Source of the DNA: Variovorax paradoxus B4
GTDB lineage: Bacteria > Pseudomonadota > Gammaproteobacteria > Burkholderiales > Burkholderiaceae_C
Length of the DNA stretch: 64,000 nt
Direction of reading: 5' to 3'
Assembly (NCBI RefSeq): GCF_000463015.1
Contig: NC_022234.1
Span: 1-64,000, forward strand
Shown: piece after piece, positions 11,701 to 18,628 of the stretch
Layout: each line of letters starts with the position of its first letter
Numbering within the stretch: the stretch's first letter is position 1
Translations under genes and position numbers: made by a program
The notes under the pieces: model-generated
Told to the model about the DNA's origin: nothing
The model's input: the letters and a program-made list of their open reading frames with translations, nothing else
The model's database searches: none

Positions 11701-12388
11701 CGCCGATGCGCGCCGGCATCTCACCGGCTATCAGAACGCCGCGTGGGCGCAGCGCTTCGAAAAGCGGGTGCGCATGCTGCAGGCGGCCGAGTCCGCGCTG
11801 CCGGGCGGCGACACGCGCCTGCCCTTCACGCGCAACGCGGCGCGCAGCCTCCTGAAGCTCATGAGCTACAAGGACGAGTACGAGGTCGCGCGCCTCTACA
11901 CCGACGGCGCATTCCTGCAGAAGCTCAAGGACCAGTTCGAAGGCGACCTCCAGCTCGAGTTCCACATGGCCCCGCCGCTGCTCTCGCGCGCCGGGCACGG
12001 TCGCACGCCCGCCAAGATCCGCCTGGGCGCATGGATGTTGCCAGTGATGAAGTGGCTGGCCCACGGCAAGCGGCTGCGCGGCACGAAGTTCGACCTGTTC
12101 GGCTACACGCAGGAGCGCCGGACGGAGCGCGCGATGATCATCCAGTTCGACCATCGGCTCGGTGAGCTGGTCGCCGAGCTTTCACCGGCGAACCAGCAAC
12201 TCGCCGCGCAGATCGCGGCGCTGCCGCTCTCGGTTCGCGGCTTCGGTCATGTGAAGCTGGCCAACCTTGCGCTCGCCACCGAGCGCGAGGCGGAGCTGCT
12301 GCACCGCTTCGCGCCGCAGCGTTATCCCCGACCGGAGAAGAATGCGCAGGCGGGCCAGTTCAAGGGGATTGCGGTCGTGTCGCAGTGA
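8786..12388 (+). CDS. Indolepyruvate ferredoxin oxidoreductase, fused alpha-beta type
   Basis: A 1200-residue thiamine-diphosphate and iron-sulfur enzyme that oxidatively decarboxylates indolepyruvate and other aryl-pyruvates from aromatic amino acid transamination to aryl-acyl-CoA, reducing ferredoxin. It is the aerobic-bacterium form in which IorA and IorB are one chain. In order: pyrimidine-binding region (about 20-370), TPP-binding region (about 440-620, FCAGCPHNTSTKVP and MGGEGVDW), a cysteine-rich ferredoxin-like segment beginning CEGCGDC at 656 and running to SCAKGFCPSF, then the gamma/IorB domain (about 740-930, GVGGTGVVTVGAVI) and a C-terminal DUF6537-type region. It is transcribed away from the lrp-type regulator. 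Confidence 0.94.
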   Translation: MNAPHKTTALQRPGYQLSDNLWADAGAVFITGTQALIRILAMQKQRDAARGLHTQGFVSGYRGSPLGMVDQAIWKAGERFKETGIRFVPAVNEELAATQVLGTQRVESDPERTVDGVYAMWYGKGPGVDRAGDALKHGNAYGSSPHGGVLVVAGDDHGCVSSSMPHQSDHAFMAWRMPVMQPASVAEYLEFGLYGYELSRYSGAWVGMAALSEIVESAGTVDLDAVNVRVAAWEDADAVRAATGHRPPADGLHYRWPDLPSLRIESRLEDKLAAVAAFTRRNSIDRHVIVSPHAKVGIVTCGKAHHDLMEVLRRLELTPAQLARAGVRLYKVGLSFPVEQTRLKAFAQGLDEILVVEEKGAVVETQLRDIFYNAPADARPVLVGKHDREGQPLVSALGELRPSRLIELVAHWLAVHFPDNHDLGDHLQHVRDFTPPELLGNASDAVKRLPYFCAGCPHNTSTKVPEGSTARAGIGCHFMANWMDRSTAGLIQMGGEGVDWISHAMFTKTPHVFQNLGDGTYYHSGYLAIRQAVAAKATLTYKILFNDAVAMTGGQPVDGVISVDAIARQVESEGVRQVVVVSDEISKYDDIKDRFPKGTEFHDRAALDDVQRRLRELPGVTVLIYEQTCAAEKRRRRKKGELADPPRRLYINEAVCEGCGDCTVQSNCVAVLPHETPMGRKRKIDQTSCNKDYSCAKGFCPSFVGVTGGKLRRKSGALAAGRDAFLHRVAALAHPAPHAWTGPYDLLVTGVGGTGVVTVGAVIAMAAHLEGKSASVLDFMGFAQKGGSVLSFVRLADAPERLNQVRIDTQQADAILACDVVVGASADALQTVRHGRTRVLANIHEIPVAESLRNPDAELHVDLLLEKMRFVAGEAQVETFDAQSLAEEFLGDTLAANIVATGYAWQRGLVPLSLEALMHAIELNGVAVAANQSAFSLGRLAAGDPAALEQLRAAPMQVQAQQAEERPLDALLADARRHLTGYQNAAWAQRFEKRVRMLQAAESALPGGDTRLPFTRNAARSLLKLMSYKDEYEVARLYTDGAFLQKLKDQFEGDLQLEFHMAPPLLSRAGHGRTPAKIRLGAWMLPVMKWLAHGKRLRGTKFDLFGYTQERRTERAMIIQFDHRLGELVAELSPANQQLAAQIAALPLSVRGFGHVKLANLALATEREAELLHRFAPQRYPRPEKNAQAGQFKGIAVVSQ

Positions 12389-12545
12389 TCGCGGGTCGAG
12401 CGCAGGGCGCGCCGCGGCTGGTTTGGTTGTGCTGGACAGCAAGGGCGGTTTGTCGGCAGCGGCGAGACCCTGCCGGCACGCGGCTGTGCCAACGTTCGGC
12501 GCATCTTGCTGCGGATGGTAAAAGGCGACATGTGCGAGCGTAGGC

Positions 12546-12926
12546 TCAAGGCCCGACCGGGCGGTGGGCCACTGCAAATCGCTGTGCCAAGTCGCCCAGG
12601 CACCTGTCCAAGGTCCACAACTCGGCCCCTGGTGTCATGAGCGTGGATGCCAGCAGAGTCAGGTCGACGAGCCCGCACCCCACTCCAAACAGGCGTTCCG
12701 TCTCAATCAGGACGAGCACCTCCCGCAAGTTCGCCTGCTGCATCTGCCGCAGGTGCTGGAGATAGCCAAGCGTCTGCGTGCGCGAAGGCGGAGTGCCGCA
12801 CGCAAGTTCCCCCAGAACCATCGGATGCATCAATACCTTATCCAGTTCGAGCAATTGCTCCAAGGCGGCATTGCGGGCGCGAAAGTGGTCAACCCAGACC
12901 GAGGTGTCGACCAGGACAGGGTTCAC
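12546..12926 (-). CDS. vapC: VapC-family PIN-domain toxin
   Basis: A 126-residue PIN-domain ribonuclease, the toxin of a type II toxin-antitoxin pair. It keeps the acidic metal-binding residues D7 (VDTSVWVDHF), E40 (VLGELACG) and later aspartates in LVDLTLLAS and WTLDRCL. VapC enzymes cut specific RNAs, often initiator tRNA or rRNA, when the antitoxin is lost. Its ATG overlaps the vapB stop by 4 bp, so synthesis is coupled and follows the antitoxin. The pair sits between catabolic genes with no other mobile-element signs beside it. Confidence 0.9.
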   Translation of the reverse strand: MNPVLVDTSVWVDHFRARNAALEQLLELDKVLMHPMVLGELACGTPPSRTQTLGYLQHLRQMQQANLREVLVLIETERLFGVGCGLVDLTLLASTLMTPGAELWTLDRCLGDLAQRFAVAHRPVGP

Positions 12927-13126
12927 GAACTCGTGCCTCCGCGGCGGCGGGGCACATCGGGCATCTTGGGCGCACGCCCCCCGAGGGCTGCAAGTCGCTT
13001 GGCCGCTTGCACCCTCACGAAGGTTTTGATCGCTTCCCTGAAGAGGTCCGCTTTGTCCATGCTGGGGTCCGCAACTGCGAGCGCTTCCTCGTAGAGAGCG
13101 TCTTCAATGGTGACAGTAGTTCTCAT
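12923..13126 (-). CDS. vapB: VapB-family antitoxin
   Basis: A 67-residue antitoxin, first gene of the vapBC operon. MRTTVTIEDALYEEALAVAD is the ribbon-helix-helix DNA-binding start typical of VapB (type II Arc-like). The charged C-terminal tail (PKMPDVPRRRGGTSS) is the expected unstructured toxin-binding part. VapB neutralises VapC and, with it, represses their shared promoter, which should lie in 13127-13200. Confidence 0.88.
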   Translation of the reverse strand: MRTTVTIEDALYEEALAVADPSMDKADLFREAIKTFVRVQAAKRLAALGGRAPKMPDVPRRRGGTSS

Positions 13127-13349
13127 GGCAAATTCCCGTCATCAGAAGCGATGCATTCTAGCATCAAAATGGATGTCTCCCAAGGCGCATGCCGCGGCTC
13201 GCGCTTGGGACAAGGCCAACCTTGTGACGAGCATGCAATCGCCACGGTCGAACCTCGAGTGTGAGCGGCGACTGGCGGCAGAGTACGCAATGCGGCTTGC
13301 AGAAGAGGAGAAGGAGCGACGGACATCATGCCCATGCATACTCCGCGCG

Positions 13350-14204
13350 ATGAAGAACCCGCACCACGACTGCCGCGTCTTCGGCTCTCCCTGGGAGGGC
13401 GTGCATGGCACCCGCATCTCGAGCCAACGCCGCTACGGCAGGCATTGGCATGCCACCTTCGGCATCGGCGTCATCGACGAAGGCGCCCAGCGCTCGGCCA
13501 GCGGGTGCGGCGAGGTCGACGCCCATGCCGGCCACCTCATCGCGACGAATCCGGGCGAGGTGCATGACGGGCGGCCGCTCGGCGGGCCGTATCGGCGCTG
13601 GCGCATGCTGTATCTCGAACCCGCTGTGCTTCGATGGGCCGTGGATGCGGCTGCAACGGGCGCGGCGAACGACATGGCCCTGATCCGCCCCGTCATCAAG
13701 GACGACCGGCTGCGGCGCCTGCTCGGCGAACTCTTGCGGCTGCTGGAGGCGCGTTCTGCCGTACCGCAGCGGGCACTGGCGGATGCACTGCGATGCGAGG
13801 AACTGCTCGTGCAGACCTGCACCGTGCTCGCATCGCACCACGGTGCACAAGGACTGCCCATGCATGCGGCATCGGCCGACGTCTCGCGGGCGCGCGACAT
13901 GCTCGCGGATTGCCTTGCGCAGCCGCCCAGCCTGGCCCAGCTCGCGGCGTCTTCGGGGCTGAGCAAATACCAGCTGCTGCGGCGCTTCAAGGCGGTCCAT
14001 GGCGTCACGCCGTTCGCGTGGCTGCTCCAGCAGCGCGCGGAAGTGGCGCGCGGCCTCATCCGGCGCGGCGCAGCACTGGCGGACGCGGCCATGGCGGTCG
14101 GCTTTGCGGACCAGAGCCACATGACGCGGGCGTTCGCACTGCACTTCGGCTTCACGCCCGGCGCATGGCAGCGCGCCTGGGCGCAGCCCGCACGGCTGCA
14201 ATAG
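13350..14204 (+). CDS. AraC-family transcription regulator
   Basis: A 284-residue AraC/XylS regulator with an N-terminal cupin-type AraC-binding domain (about 15-150, RRYGRHWHATFGIGVIDEGAQ core and HAGHLIATNPGEVHDG) and a C-terminal double helix-turn-helix (about 185-280, LAQLAASSGLSKYQLLRRFK and AMAVGFADQSHMTRAFALHFG core). This architecture is typical of the AraC group found beside small transporters or, as here, B3/4-domain proteins. The start ATG 13350 was chosen for the family length; in-frame alternatives exist at about 13290 and further upstream. It probably regulates the next gene, 39 bp downstream. Confidence 0.85.
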   Translation: MKNPHHDCRVFGSPWEGVHGTRISSQRRYGRHWHATFGIGVIDEGAQRSASGCGEVDAHAGHLIATNPGEVHDGRPLGGPYRRWRMLYLEPAVLRWAVDAAATGAANDMALIRPVIKDDRLRRLLGELLRLLEARSAVPQRALADALRCEELLVQTCTVLASHHGAQGLPMHAASADVSRARDMLADCLAQPPSLAQLAASSGLSKYQLLRRFKAVHGVTPFAWLLQQRAEVARGLIRRGAALADAAMAVGFADQSHMTRAFALHFGFTPGAWQRAWAQPARLQ

Positions 14205-14243
14205 CGTTCAAGACACGCCGCCGCGCCCGCGACACACTGGGCC

Positions 14244-14948
14244 ATGCACTCTTTTTTCTTCTCTCATTCACCGGAAATCTGGCAGCGCCATCCCGAGCTG
14301 GTGCCCGGCGTCCTTCTGGCCCAGGGCATCCACGGGAACGCCTCCGTGCAGGCGCAGGTGGCGCACTACCACGGCGTGGCGCGCGCACGACTCGAAACCG
14401 TCGGCTCGGAAGCCGATCTTCCGGAGATCCAGGCCTGGCGCCGCACTTTCGCGCGCATGGGCCTCAAGCCCACGCAGTACCGGTGCGCCTCCGAATCGCT
14501 GCTGCGCCGGTTCAGGAAAGAAGGCGCGCTGCCGCCGATCCATCCGCTGGTCGATCTTTGCAACGCGCTGTCGCTGGCCTTTGCGATTCCGATCGCGGTG
14601 TTCGACCTGTCGCAGGTTGCCGAGGGGCTGCAAGTGCGGTGCGCGGAGGGCACCGAAAGCTACCTCGCGTTCTCGGGCGAAACGGAAACGCCCGACCGCG
14701 GCGAAGTCGTCTTTGCGGATGCAGCAGGCTGCGCGCACGCCCGGCGCTGGACCCATCGCCAGAGCGCGCGTTCCGCCGTGCGCGATGAAACCTCCCGTGT
14801 CCTCATCGTGGTGGAGGCCTTGCATGCGGACGCCGCCAACGATGTCCAGCAGCTGCTGGATGCGATGTCCCGGGCACTGGCCGAGACCTGGGCGCCGCCG
14901 GCCGCGTGCGCGCTGTTGCGGAAAGACGCGCCTCGCCTGGCGTTCTGA
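14244..14948 (+). CDS. B3/4 domain-containing protein
   Basis: A 234-residue protein made almost entirely of the B3/B4 fold found in the beta subunit of phenylalanyl-tRNA synthetase (IQAWRRTFARMGLKPTQYRC core at about 62-80, then PPIHPLVDLCNALSLAFAIPI at about 94-114, quoted in part). Stand-alone members resemble the editing domain and are thought to bind or clear mis-charged tRNA or a related amino acid ligand, but few have been tested. It follows an AraC regulator in the same direction, a pairing common in proteobacteria. Substrate unknown. Confidence 0.8.
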   Translation: MHSFFFSHSPEIWQRHPELVPGVLLAQGIHGNASVQAQVAHYHGVARARLETVGSEADLPEIQAWRRTFARMGLKPTQYRCASESLLRRFRKEGALPPIHPLVDLCNALSLAFAIPIAVFDLSQVAEGLQVRCAEGTESYLAFSGETETPDRGEVVFADAAGCAHARRWTHRQSARSAVRDETSRVLIVVEALHADAANDVQQLLDAMSRALAETWAPPAACALLRKDAPRLAF

Positions 14949-15565
14949 AGCGGCCGCGCCTCGGTGTCGAACGCCCGGATTCAGGGATCGCCGACTGCCC
15001 CTTCCGCCCGTGATCCGACGCTCGAATCGCCCATCCGCTGCGGCACCGGATGTCTGGCGCACCGGCAGCGTCGAAGCAGGTCTGCCCTCCATACGGCCGT
15101 TCGAGCGCTGCCAGCGGCAGCTGATGTGCGAGTTGGTGAATCCGCGGGATGCAGCGGATGGCGAAGGTGGGTGCAGCGTTCGACGCGCGAAGCCAGGCGG
15201 GGGCCTCGCTGCAGTTGGCGCGTGCCGTGCTCGATGTGCTCAAGCGCCGCGCGCGCTTGCGACGTGCTCTCGTTGGCGGGCGGCGAGGCGAATATCGTCA
15301 AGAGCGACCCCATGCCGCCACCGCTGGTCTACAGCGCGGTCTATCGGAGCGACAATTCCGGTCCCGCGCTGGCACGCAACGTCGAGCTGGCCGTGAAGAC
15401 CTGCGATTTCAAGTTGCGGTCGAGCCAGCACGACGTGGGCCCGGCCCGGCCGTTGCGGGGCTCGAGCTCGAACTTGCGGCAACGGCCGGTACGCAAGGGC
15501 GTGAAGAAGAGGCCGGCGAGAAGCTAGCGCCGAATGGCCGCCAAGGCATCCACGCGGCCCACAAG
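14949..15565. pseudogene. 617-bp region with a probable decayed coding remnant
   Basis: No intact gene. On the plus strand one frame reads protein-like at about 15150-15245 (AGASLQLARAVLDVLKRR) and another continues plausibly to about 15420 (DVLSLAGGEANIVKSDPMP, then YSAVYRSDNSGPALARNVEL, then KTCDFKL), as if one frameshift near 15245-15255 broke a reading frame. No start codon with a ribosome site and no recognisable domain. The family is unknown, and noise cannot be excluded. Confidence 0.3.
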
Positions 15566-16378
15566 TCAGCGACCTGAGAACTGCGCTGGCCGTCTTTCGA
15601 CGAAGTGCGCCACGCCCTCGGCGAAGTCCTCGCTGCGCAGGCTTTCGACCATCTCGGCGTTGGCCAGCGTGATCGCCTCGCCGAGCGACTGGTAAGGCGC
15701 TTCCCAGAGTTGGCGCTTCATCACGCCGACCGAGCGCGGCGACACCTCGGTCGACAGGCTGTGCGCCAATGCCTGCACTGTTGCCATGAGTTCGTCGGCC
15801 GGTACCACGCGGTTGACCAGTCCCATTCCCAGTGCTTCCTGCGCATCGATCTTGCGAGAAGTCAGCAGGAGGTCGGTGGCATGCGTATGGCCGACGATGC
15901 GCGGCAGCATCCAGGCGATGCCGTGCTCGGCGATCAGGCCGCGCTTGGCGAAGGCGGTGGCGACAACGGCCTTCTCCGATGCGATGCGGAAGTCGCTGTA
16001 GAGCGCCATCACGAGGCCGAGTCCTGCTGCTGCACCGTTGATGGCGCTGATGATGGGCTTGGATGCAGCGGGGAAGTAGGAGTAGCGCGTCTGGTAGTCG
16101 GCGCGCCGGTTCATGTCGTACGGGCGCATCCATTGTTCGGCCTGGATGTCTTCCGGAGGCAGGACTTCGAGTTCTTCCATGTCCATGCCGGCGCAGAATG
16201 CGCGGCCCGCACCGGTCAGCACGATGGCGCGCACCTCGACATCGCGGCCGGCCTGTTCGATGGCAGTGCGCAGTTCGGCCTCGAGCACCTTGGTGAGGGC
16301 GTTCATGCGCTCGGGCCGGTTCAGGGTGATCGTCGCCAGGGGGCCGTCGACGGTATAGAGCAGTTGTTCGTAGGTCAT
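15566..16378 (-). CDS. Enoyl-CoA hydratase/isomerase (crotonase) family protein
   Basis: A 270-residue crotonase, last gene of a five-gene catabolic operon reading leftward from 21726. It has the N-terminal acyl-CoA fold (LATITLNRPERMNAL), the first oxyanion-hole region GRAFCAGMDMEEL and the second AINGAAAGLGLVMALYSDFR. The catalytic glutamate region is AKRGLIAEHGIAWMLPRIVG. Members hydrate, isomerise or cleave acyl-CoA thioesters; the exact reaction cannot be assigned. It begins 10 bp after the aldehyde dehydrogenase stop. Confidence 0.88.
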   Translation of the reverse strand: MTYEQLLYTVDGPLATITLNRPERMNALTKVLEAELRTAIEQAGRDVEVRAIVLTGAGRAFCAGMDMEELEVLPPEDIQAEQWMRPYDMNRRADYQTRYSYFPAASKPIISAINGAAAGLGLVMALYSDFRIASEKAVVATAFAKRGLIAEHGIAWMLPRIVGHTHATDLLLTSRKIDAQEALGMGLVNRVVPADELMATVQALAHSLSTEVSPRSVGVMKRQLWEAPYQSLGEAITLANAEMVESLRSEDFAEGVAHFVERRPAQFSGR

Positions 16379-16388
16379 GGGGTGCGAA

Positions 16389-17828
16389 TCAGTGAGCGGT
16401 GGTTTCGAGGAAGGCGGCGGGCAGCTGGATCGACACCGGTTCGAGGAACTCCTCGATGCCGAAGCGTCCGTTCTCGCGGCCGATGCCCGATTTCTTGAAG
16501 CCGCCGAAGGGCGCGGCCGGGTTGAAGGGCGCGCCGTTGATATCGACCTGGCCGGCACGCAGGCGGCGTGCGGCGGCCAGGGTATGCGGTGTGGGCGGGC
16601 CCCATACGGCGCCGGCCAGGCCGTAGTCGGTGCCGTTGGCCAGCGCAATGCCGTCTTCGAGGCCGTCGTAGGCCAACAGCACCAGCACGGGGCCGAAGAC
16701 TTCCTCTTGCGCCACCGCCATGTCGGGCGTCACGCCAGCGAGGACGGTGGGCGGCACGAAAAAGCCATGCGCGGGCAGGTCGGCCGCGACGCCGACGCGC
16801 CGTGCGCCGGCTGCAATCGCGCCGTCGATCAGGCCCTGCACCTTCTGCTGCTGCGCCTTCGAGATCAGCGGGCCAAGCCGCGTCGCGCCATCGGAGGGGT
16901 CGCCCATGCGGTAGCCGGCGAGCAGTGCCTGTGCGATGCCCTCGGCGGCTTCGAGCGAGGCGCGAGGCACCAGCAGGCGTGTCGTCGCCGAACAGGTCTG
17001 GCCCGAGTTCAGCATGCAGCCGGCCAACGTGGCCTTGACGGCCGCGGCGAGGTCCGCCCCGGGCAGCACGAGCGACGCCGATTTGCCCCCGAGCTCGAGC
17101 GCCATGCGCTTGATGTCGCCGCCGGCGACGGCCGCGATGTGGCGCCCCGCGCGCGTCGAGCCCGTGAAGGACACCATGTCCACGTCGGGGTGCCGCACCA
17201 GCGCCTCGCCGACCTCGGCCCCGTTGCCGTGAACGAGGTTGAATACGCCTGACGGAAGCCCGGCCTGCCGGACGGCATCGGCCAGCAGGAAGGCGCTGGT
17301 CGGTGCCAGCTCGGAGGGCTTGAGCACCACCGTGCAGCCGGCCAGCAGCGCGGGCGCGACCTTGCCGGTGATCTGGTGCAGCGGGTAGTTCCATGGCGTG
17401 ATGCAGGCAACGATGCCGCTGGGCACCTGTTGCACCAGCGAATGGCCAATGCGCGACTCCCATCCGAAGTCGGTGGCCAGGTCCGCGTACATGTCCCAGG
17501 CGGCAATGGGCGCGCCCACCTGGATGCGGGCGGCCAGCTTGCGCGGCATGCCCACCTCGCGCGAGATGGCGTCGGCCAGCGCCTCGGCCTGGTCGCGCAG
17601 GGCTGCGGCGATGCGGCGCACGGCCGCGATGCGCACCGGGGGTGGAGTGGCTGCCCAGCCCTGGAAGGCGCGGCGGGCGGCCGCCACGGCGGTGTCGACG
17701 TCGAGTGCCGACGCGGTGCGGTAGGTGGCGAAGGTTTCTTCGGTGAAGCTGTCGGTCACGGGCAGGTCGTGGGCGCCGCCGGCAGGCACCATCGCGCCGT
17801 CGATGAAAAGCTGGGTGTGTTTGGCCAT
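16389..17828 (-). CDS. NAD(P)-dependent aldehyde dehydrogenase
   Basis: A 479-residue ALDH-superfamily enzyme oxidising an aldehyde to a carboxylate. Visible motifs are the Rossmann segment ITPWNYPLHQ, VSFTGSTRAGRHIA, the general-base glutamate in MALELGGKSA, the catalytic cysteine in NSGQTCSATTRLLV, and EEVFGPVL. Length is standard. The start ATG 17828 gives the usual MAKHTQLFIDG opening. In the operon it lies between two crotonases, suggesting that acyl-CoA cleavage releases an aldehyde which this enzyme oxidises, as in side-chain shortening of aromatic acids, but the substrate is not identifiable. Confidence 0.9.
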   Translation of the reverse strand: MAKHTQLFIDGAMVPAGGAHDLPVTDSFTEETFATYRTASALDVDTAVAAARRAFQGWAATPPPVRIAAVRRIAAALRDQAEALADAISREVGMPRKLAARIQVGAPIAAWDMYADLATDFGWESRIGHSLVQQVPSGIVACITPWNYPLHQITGKVAPALLAGCTVVLKPSELAPTSAFLLADAVRQAGLPSGVFNLVHGNGAEVGEALVRHPDVDMVSFTGSTRAGRHIAAVAGGDIKRMALELGGKSASLVLPGADLAAAVKATLAGCMLNSGQTCSATTRLLVPRASLEAAEGIAQALLAGYRMGDPSDGATRLGPLISKAQQQKVQGLIDGAIAAGARRVGVAADLPAHGFFVPPTVLAGVTPDMAVAQEEVFGPVLVLLAYDGLEDGIALANGTDYGLAGAVWGPPTPHTLAAARRLRAGQVDINGAPFNPAAPFGGFKKSGIGRENGRFGIEEFLEPVSIQLPAAFLETTAH

Positions 17829-17833
17829 GCGGA

Positions 17834-18628
17834 TCAGTCCTTGGATGTGTTCGACGTGTCGGGTGTGCTGCGCCGGGCGAGGAATTCGCGCATCGCGCGT
17901 TGCGGCTCGCCGGTGGCATAGCACTCGAGCTGGTAGCGGATGCCTGCACTGCAGGCTTCCTCGAAACCTGCCTGCGTGCGTTCGCGGAAGCGCTGCTTGG
18001 TGGTGCGCAGCGCGGCGCCGGGCAGGGCGGCCAGGGCACGCGCGCGCTCCAGCGCGCGCGGCAAGACCTGGTCGGCCGCGACCAGGTCATTGACCAGCCC
18101 GAGCGCGTGCGCACGCTCGCCGGTGATGAGCTCGCCGGTCAGCGACAGCTGCTGGTTCAGCGAATGGCCGATCTGCAGCGACATCAGGTAGGAGCCGACG
18201 ATGCTTGCGAGCCCGGCCTTGACTTCCGGCTGGCCCATGCGCAGCGTGGGATGCGCGACCCGCAGGTCGCACATCAGCGCCATCTGGAAGCCGGCGCCGA
18301 CGGCCGTGCCGTTGAGCGCTGCAACGAGCGGCTTGGTCACGTCGCGCACCGCCTGGTACATCGCATGCTGCCGATGGAGCCAGCCGGCCAGTGTGCTGGT
18401 GTCGATGGTGGCCGATTCGTCCAGATCCTGGCCGCCGCAGAAGGCGCGTTCGCCGCTGCCGGTGAGCACGATGGCGTGCACCGCCGGATCGGCGTCGAGT
18501 GCGCCGAGCTGCGCCGTGAGGGCCGCGCGCAGCGCAGCGTCCACCGCGTTCATCGCGGCGGGCCGGTCGAGCCGGACCACGGCGATGTCATCCAGCCGAT
18601 CGATCAGCACCGGGTCATGGGTTGGCAT
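17834..18628 (-). CDS. Enoyl-CoA hydratase/isomerase (crotonase) family protein
   Basis: A 264-residue crotonase, second of two in this operon. Motifs: VVRLDRPAAMNAVDA, oxyanion region ERAFCGGQDLDES, and ALNGTAVGAGFQMALMCDLR. It overlaps the upstream acyl-CoA synthetase gene by 14 bp and is 5 bp before the aldehyde dehydrogenase, so the three are co-translated. It lacks the aromatic-rich segment I would expect in feruloyl-CoA hydratase/lyase, so a ferulate role is not claimed. Confidence 0.88.
   Translation of the reverse strand: MPTHDPVLIDRLDDIAVVRLDRPAAMNAVDAALRAALTAQLGALDADPAVHAIVLTGSGERAFCGGQDLDESATIDTSTLAGWLHRQHAMYQAVRDVTKPLVAALNGTAVGAGFQMALMCDLRVAHPTLRMGQPEVKAGLASIVGSYLMSLQIGHSLNQQLSLTGELITGERAHALGLVNDLVAADQVLPRALERARALAALPGAALRTTKQRFRERTQAGFEEACSAGIRYQLECYATGEPQRAMREFLARRSTPDTSNTSKD

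Noticed and set aside
8690..12154. Very long antisense open frame (over 1100 codons) opposite the indolepyruvate oxidoreductase gene
   Set aside because: It mirrors the sense codons, is rich in H, R, V and D and shows no family motif; typical of GC-rich antisense shadows.
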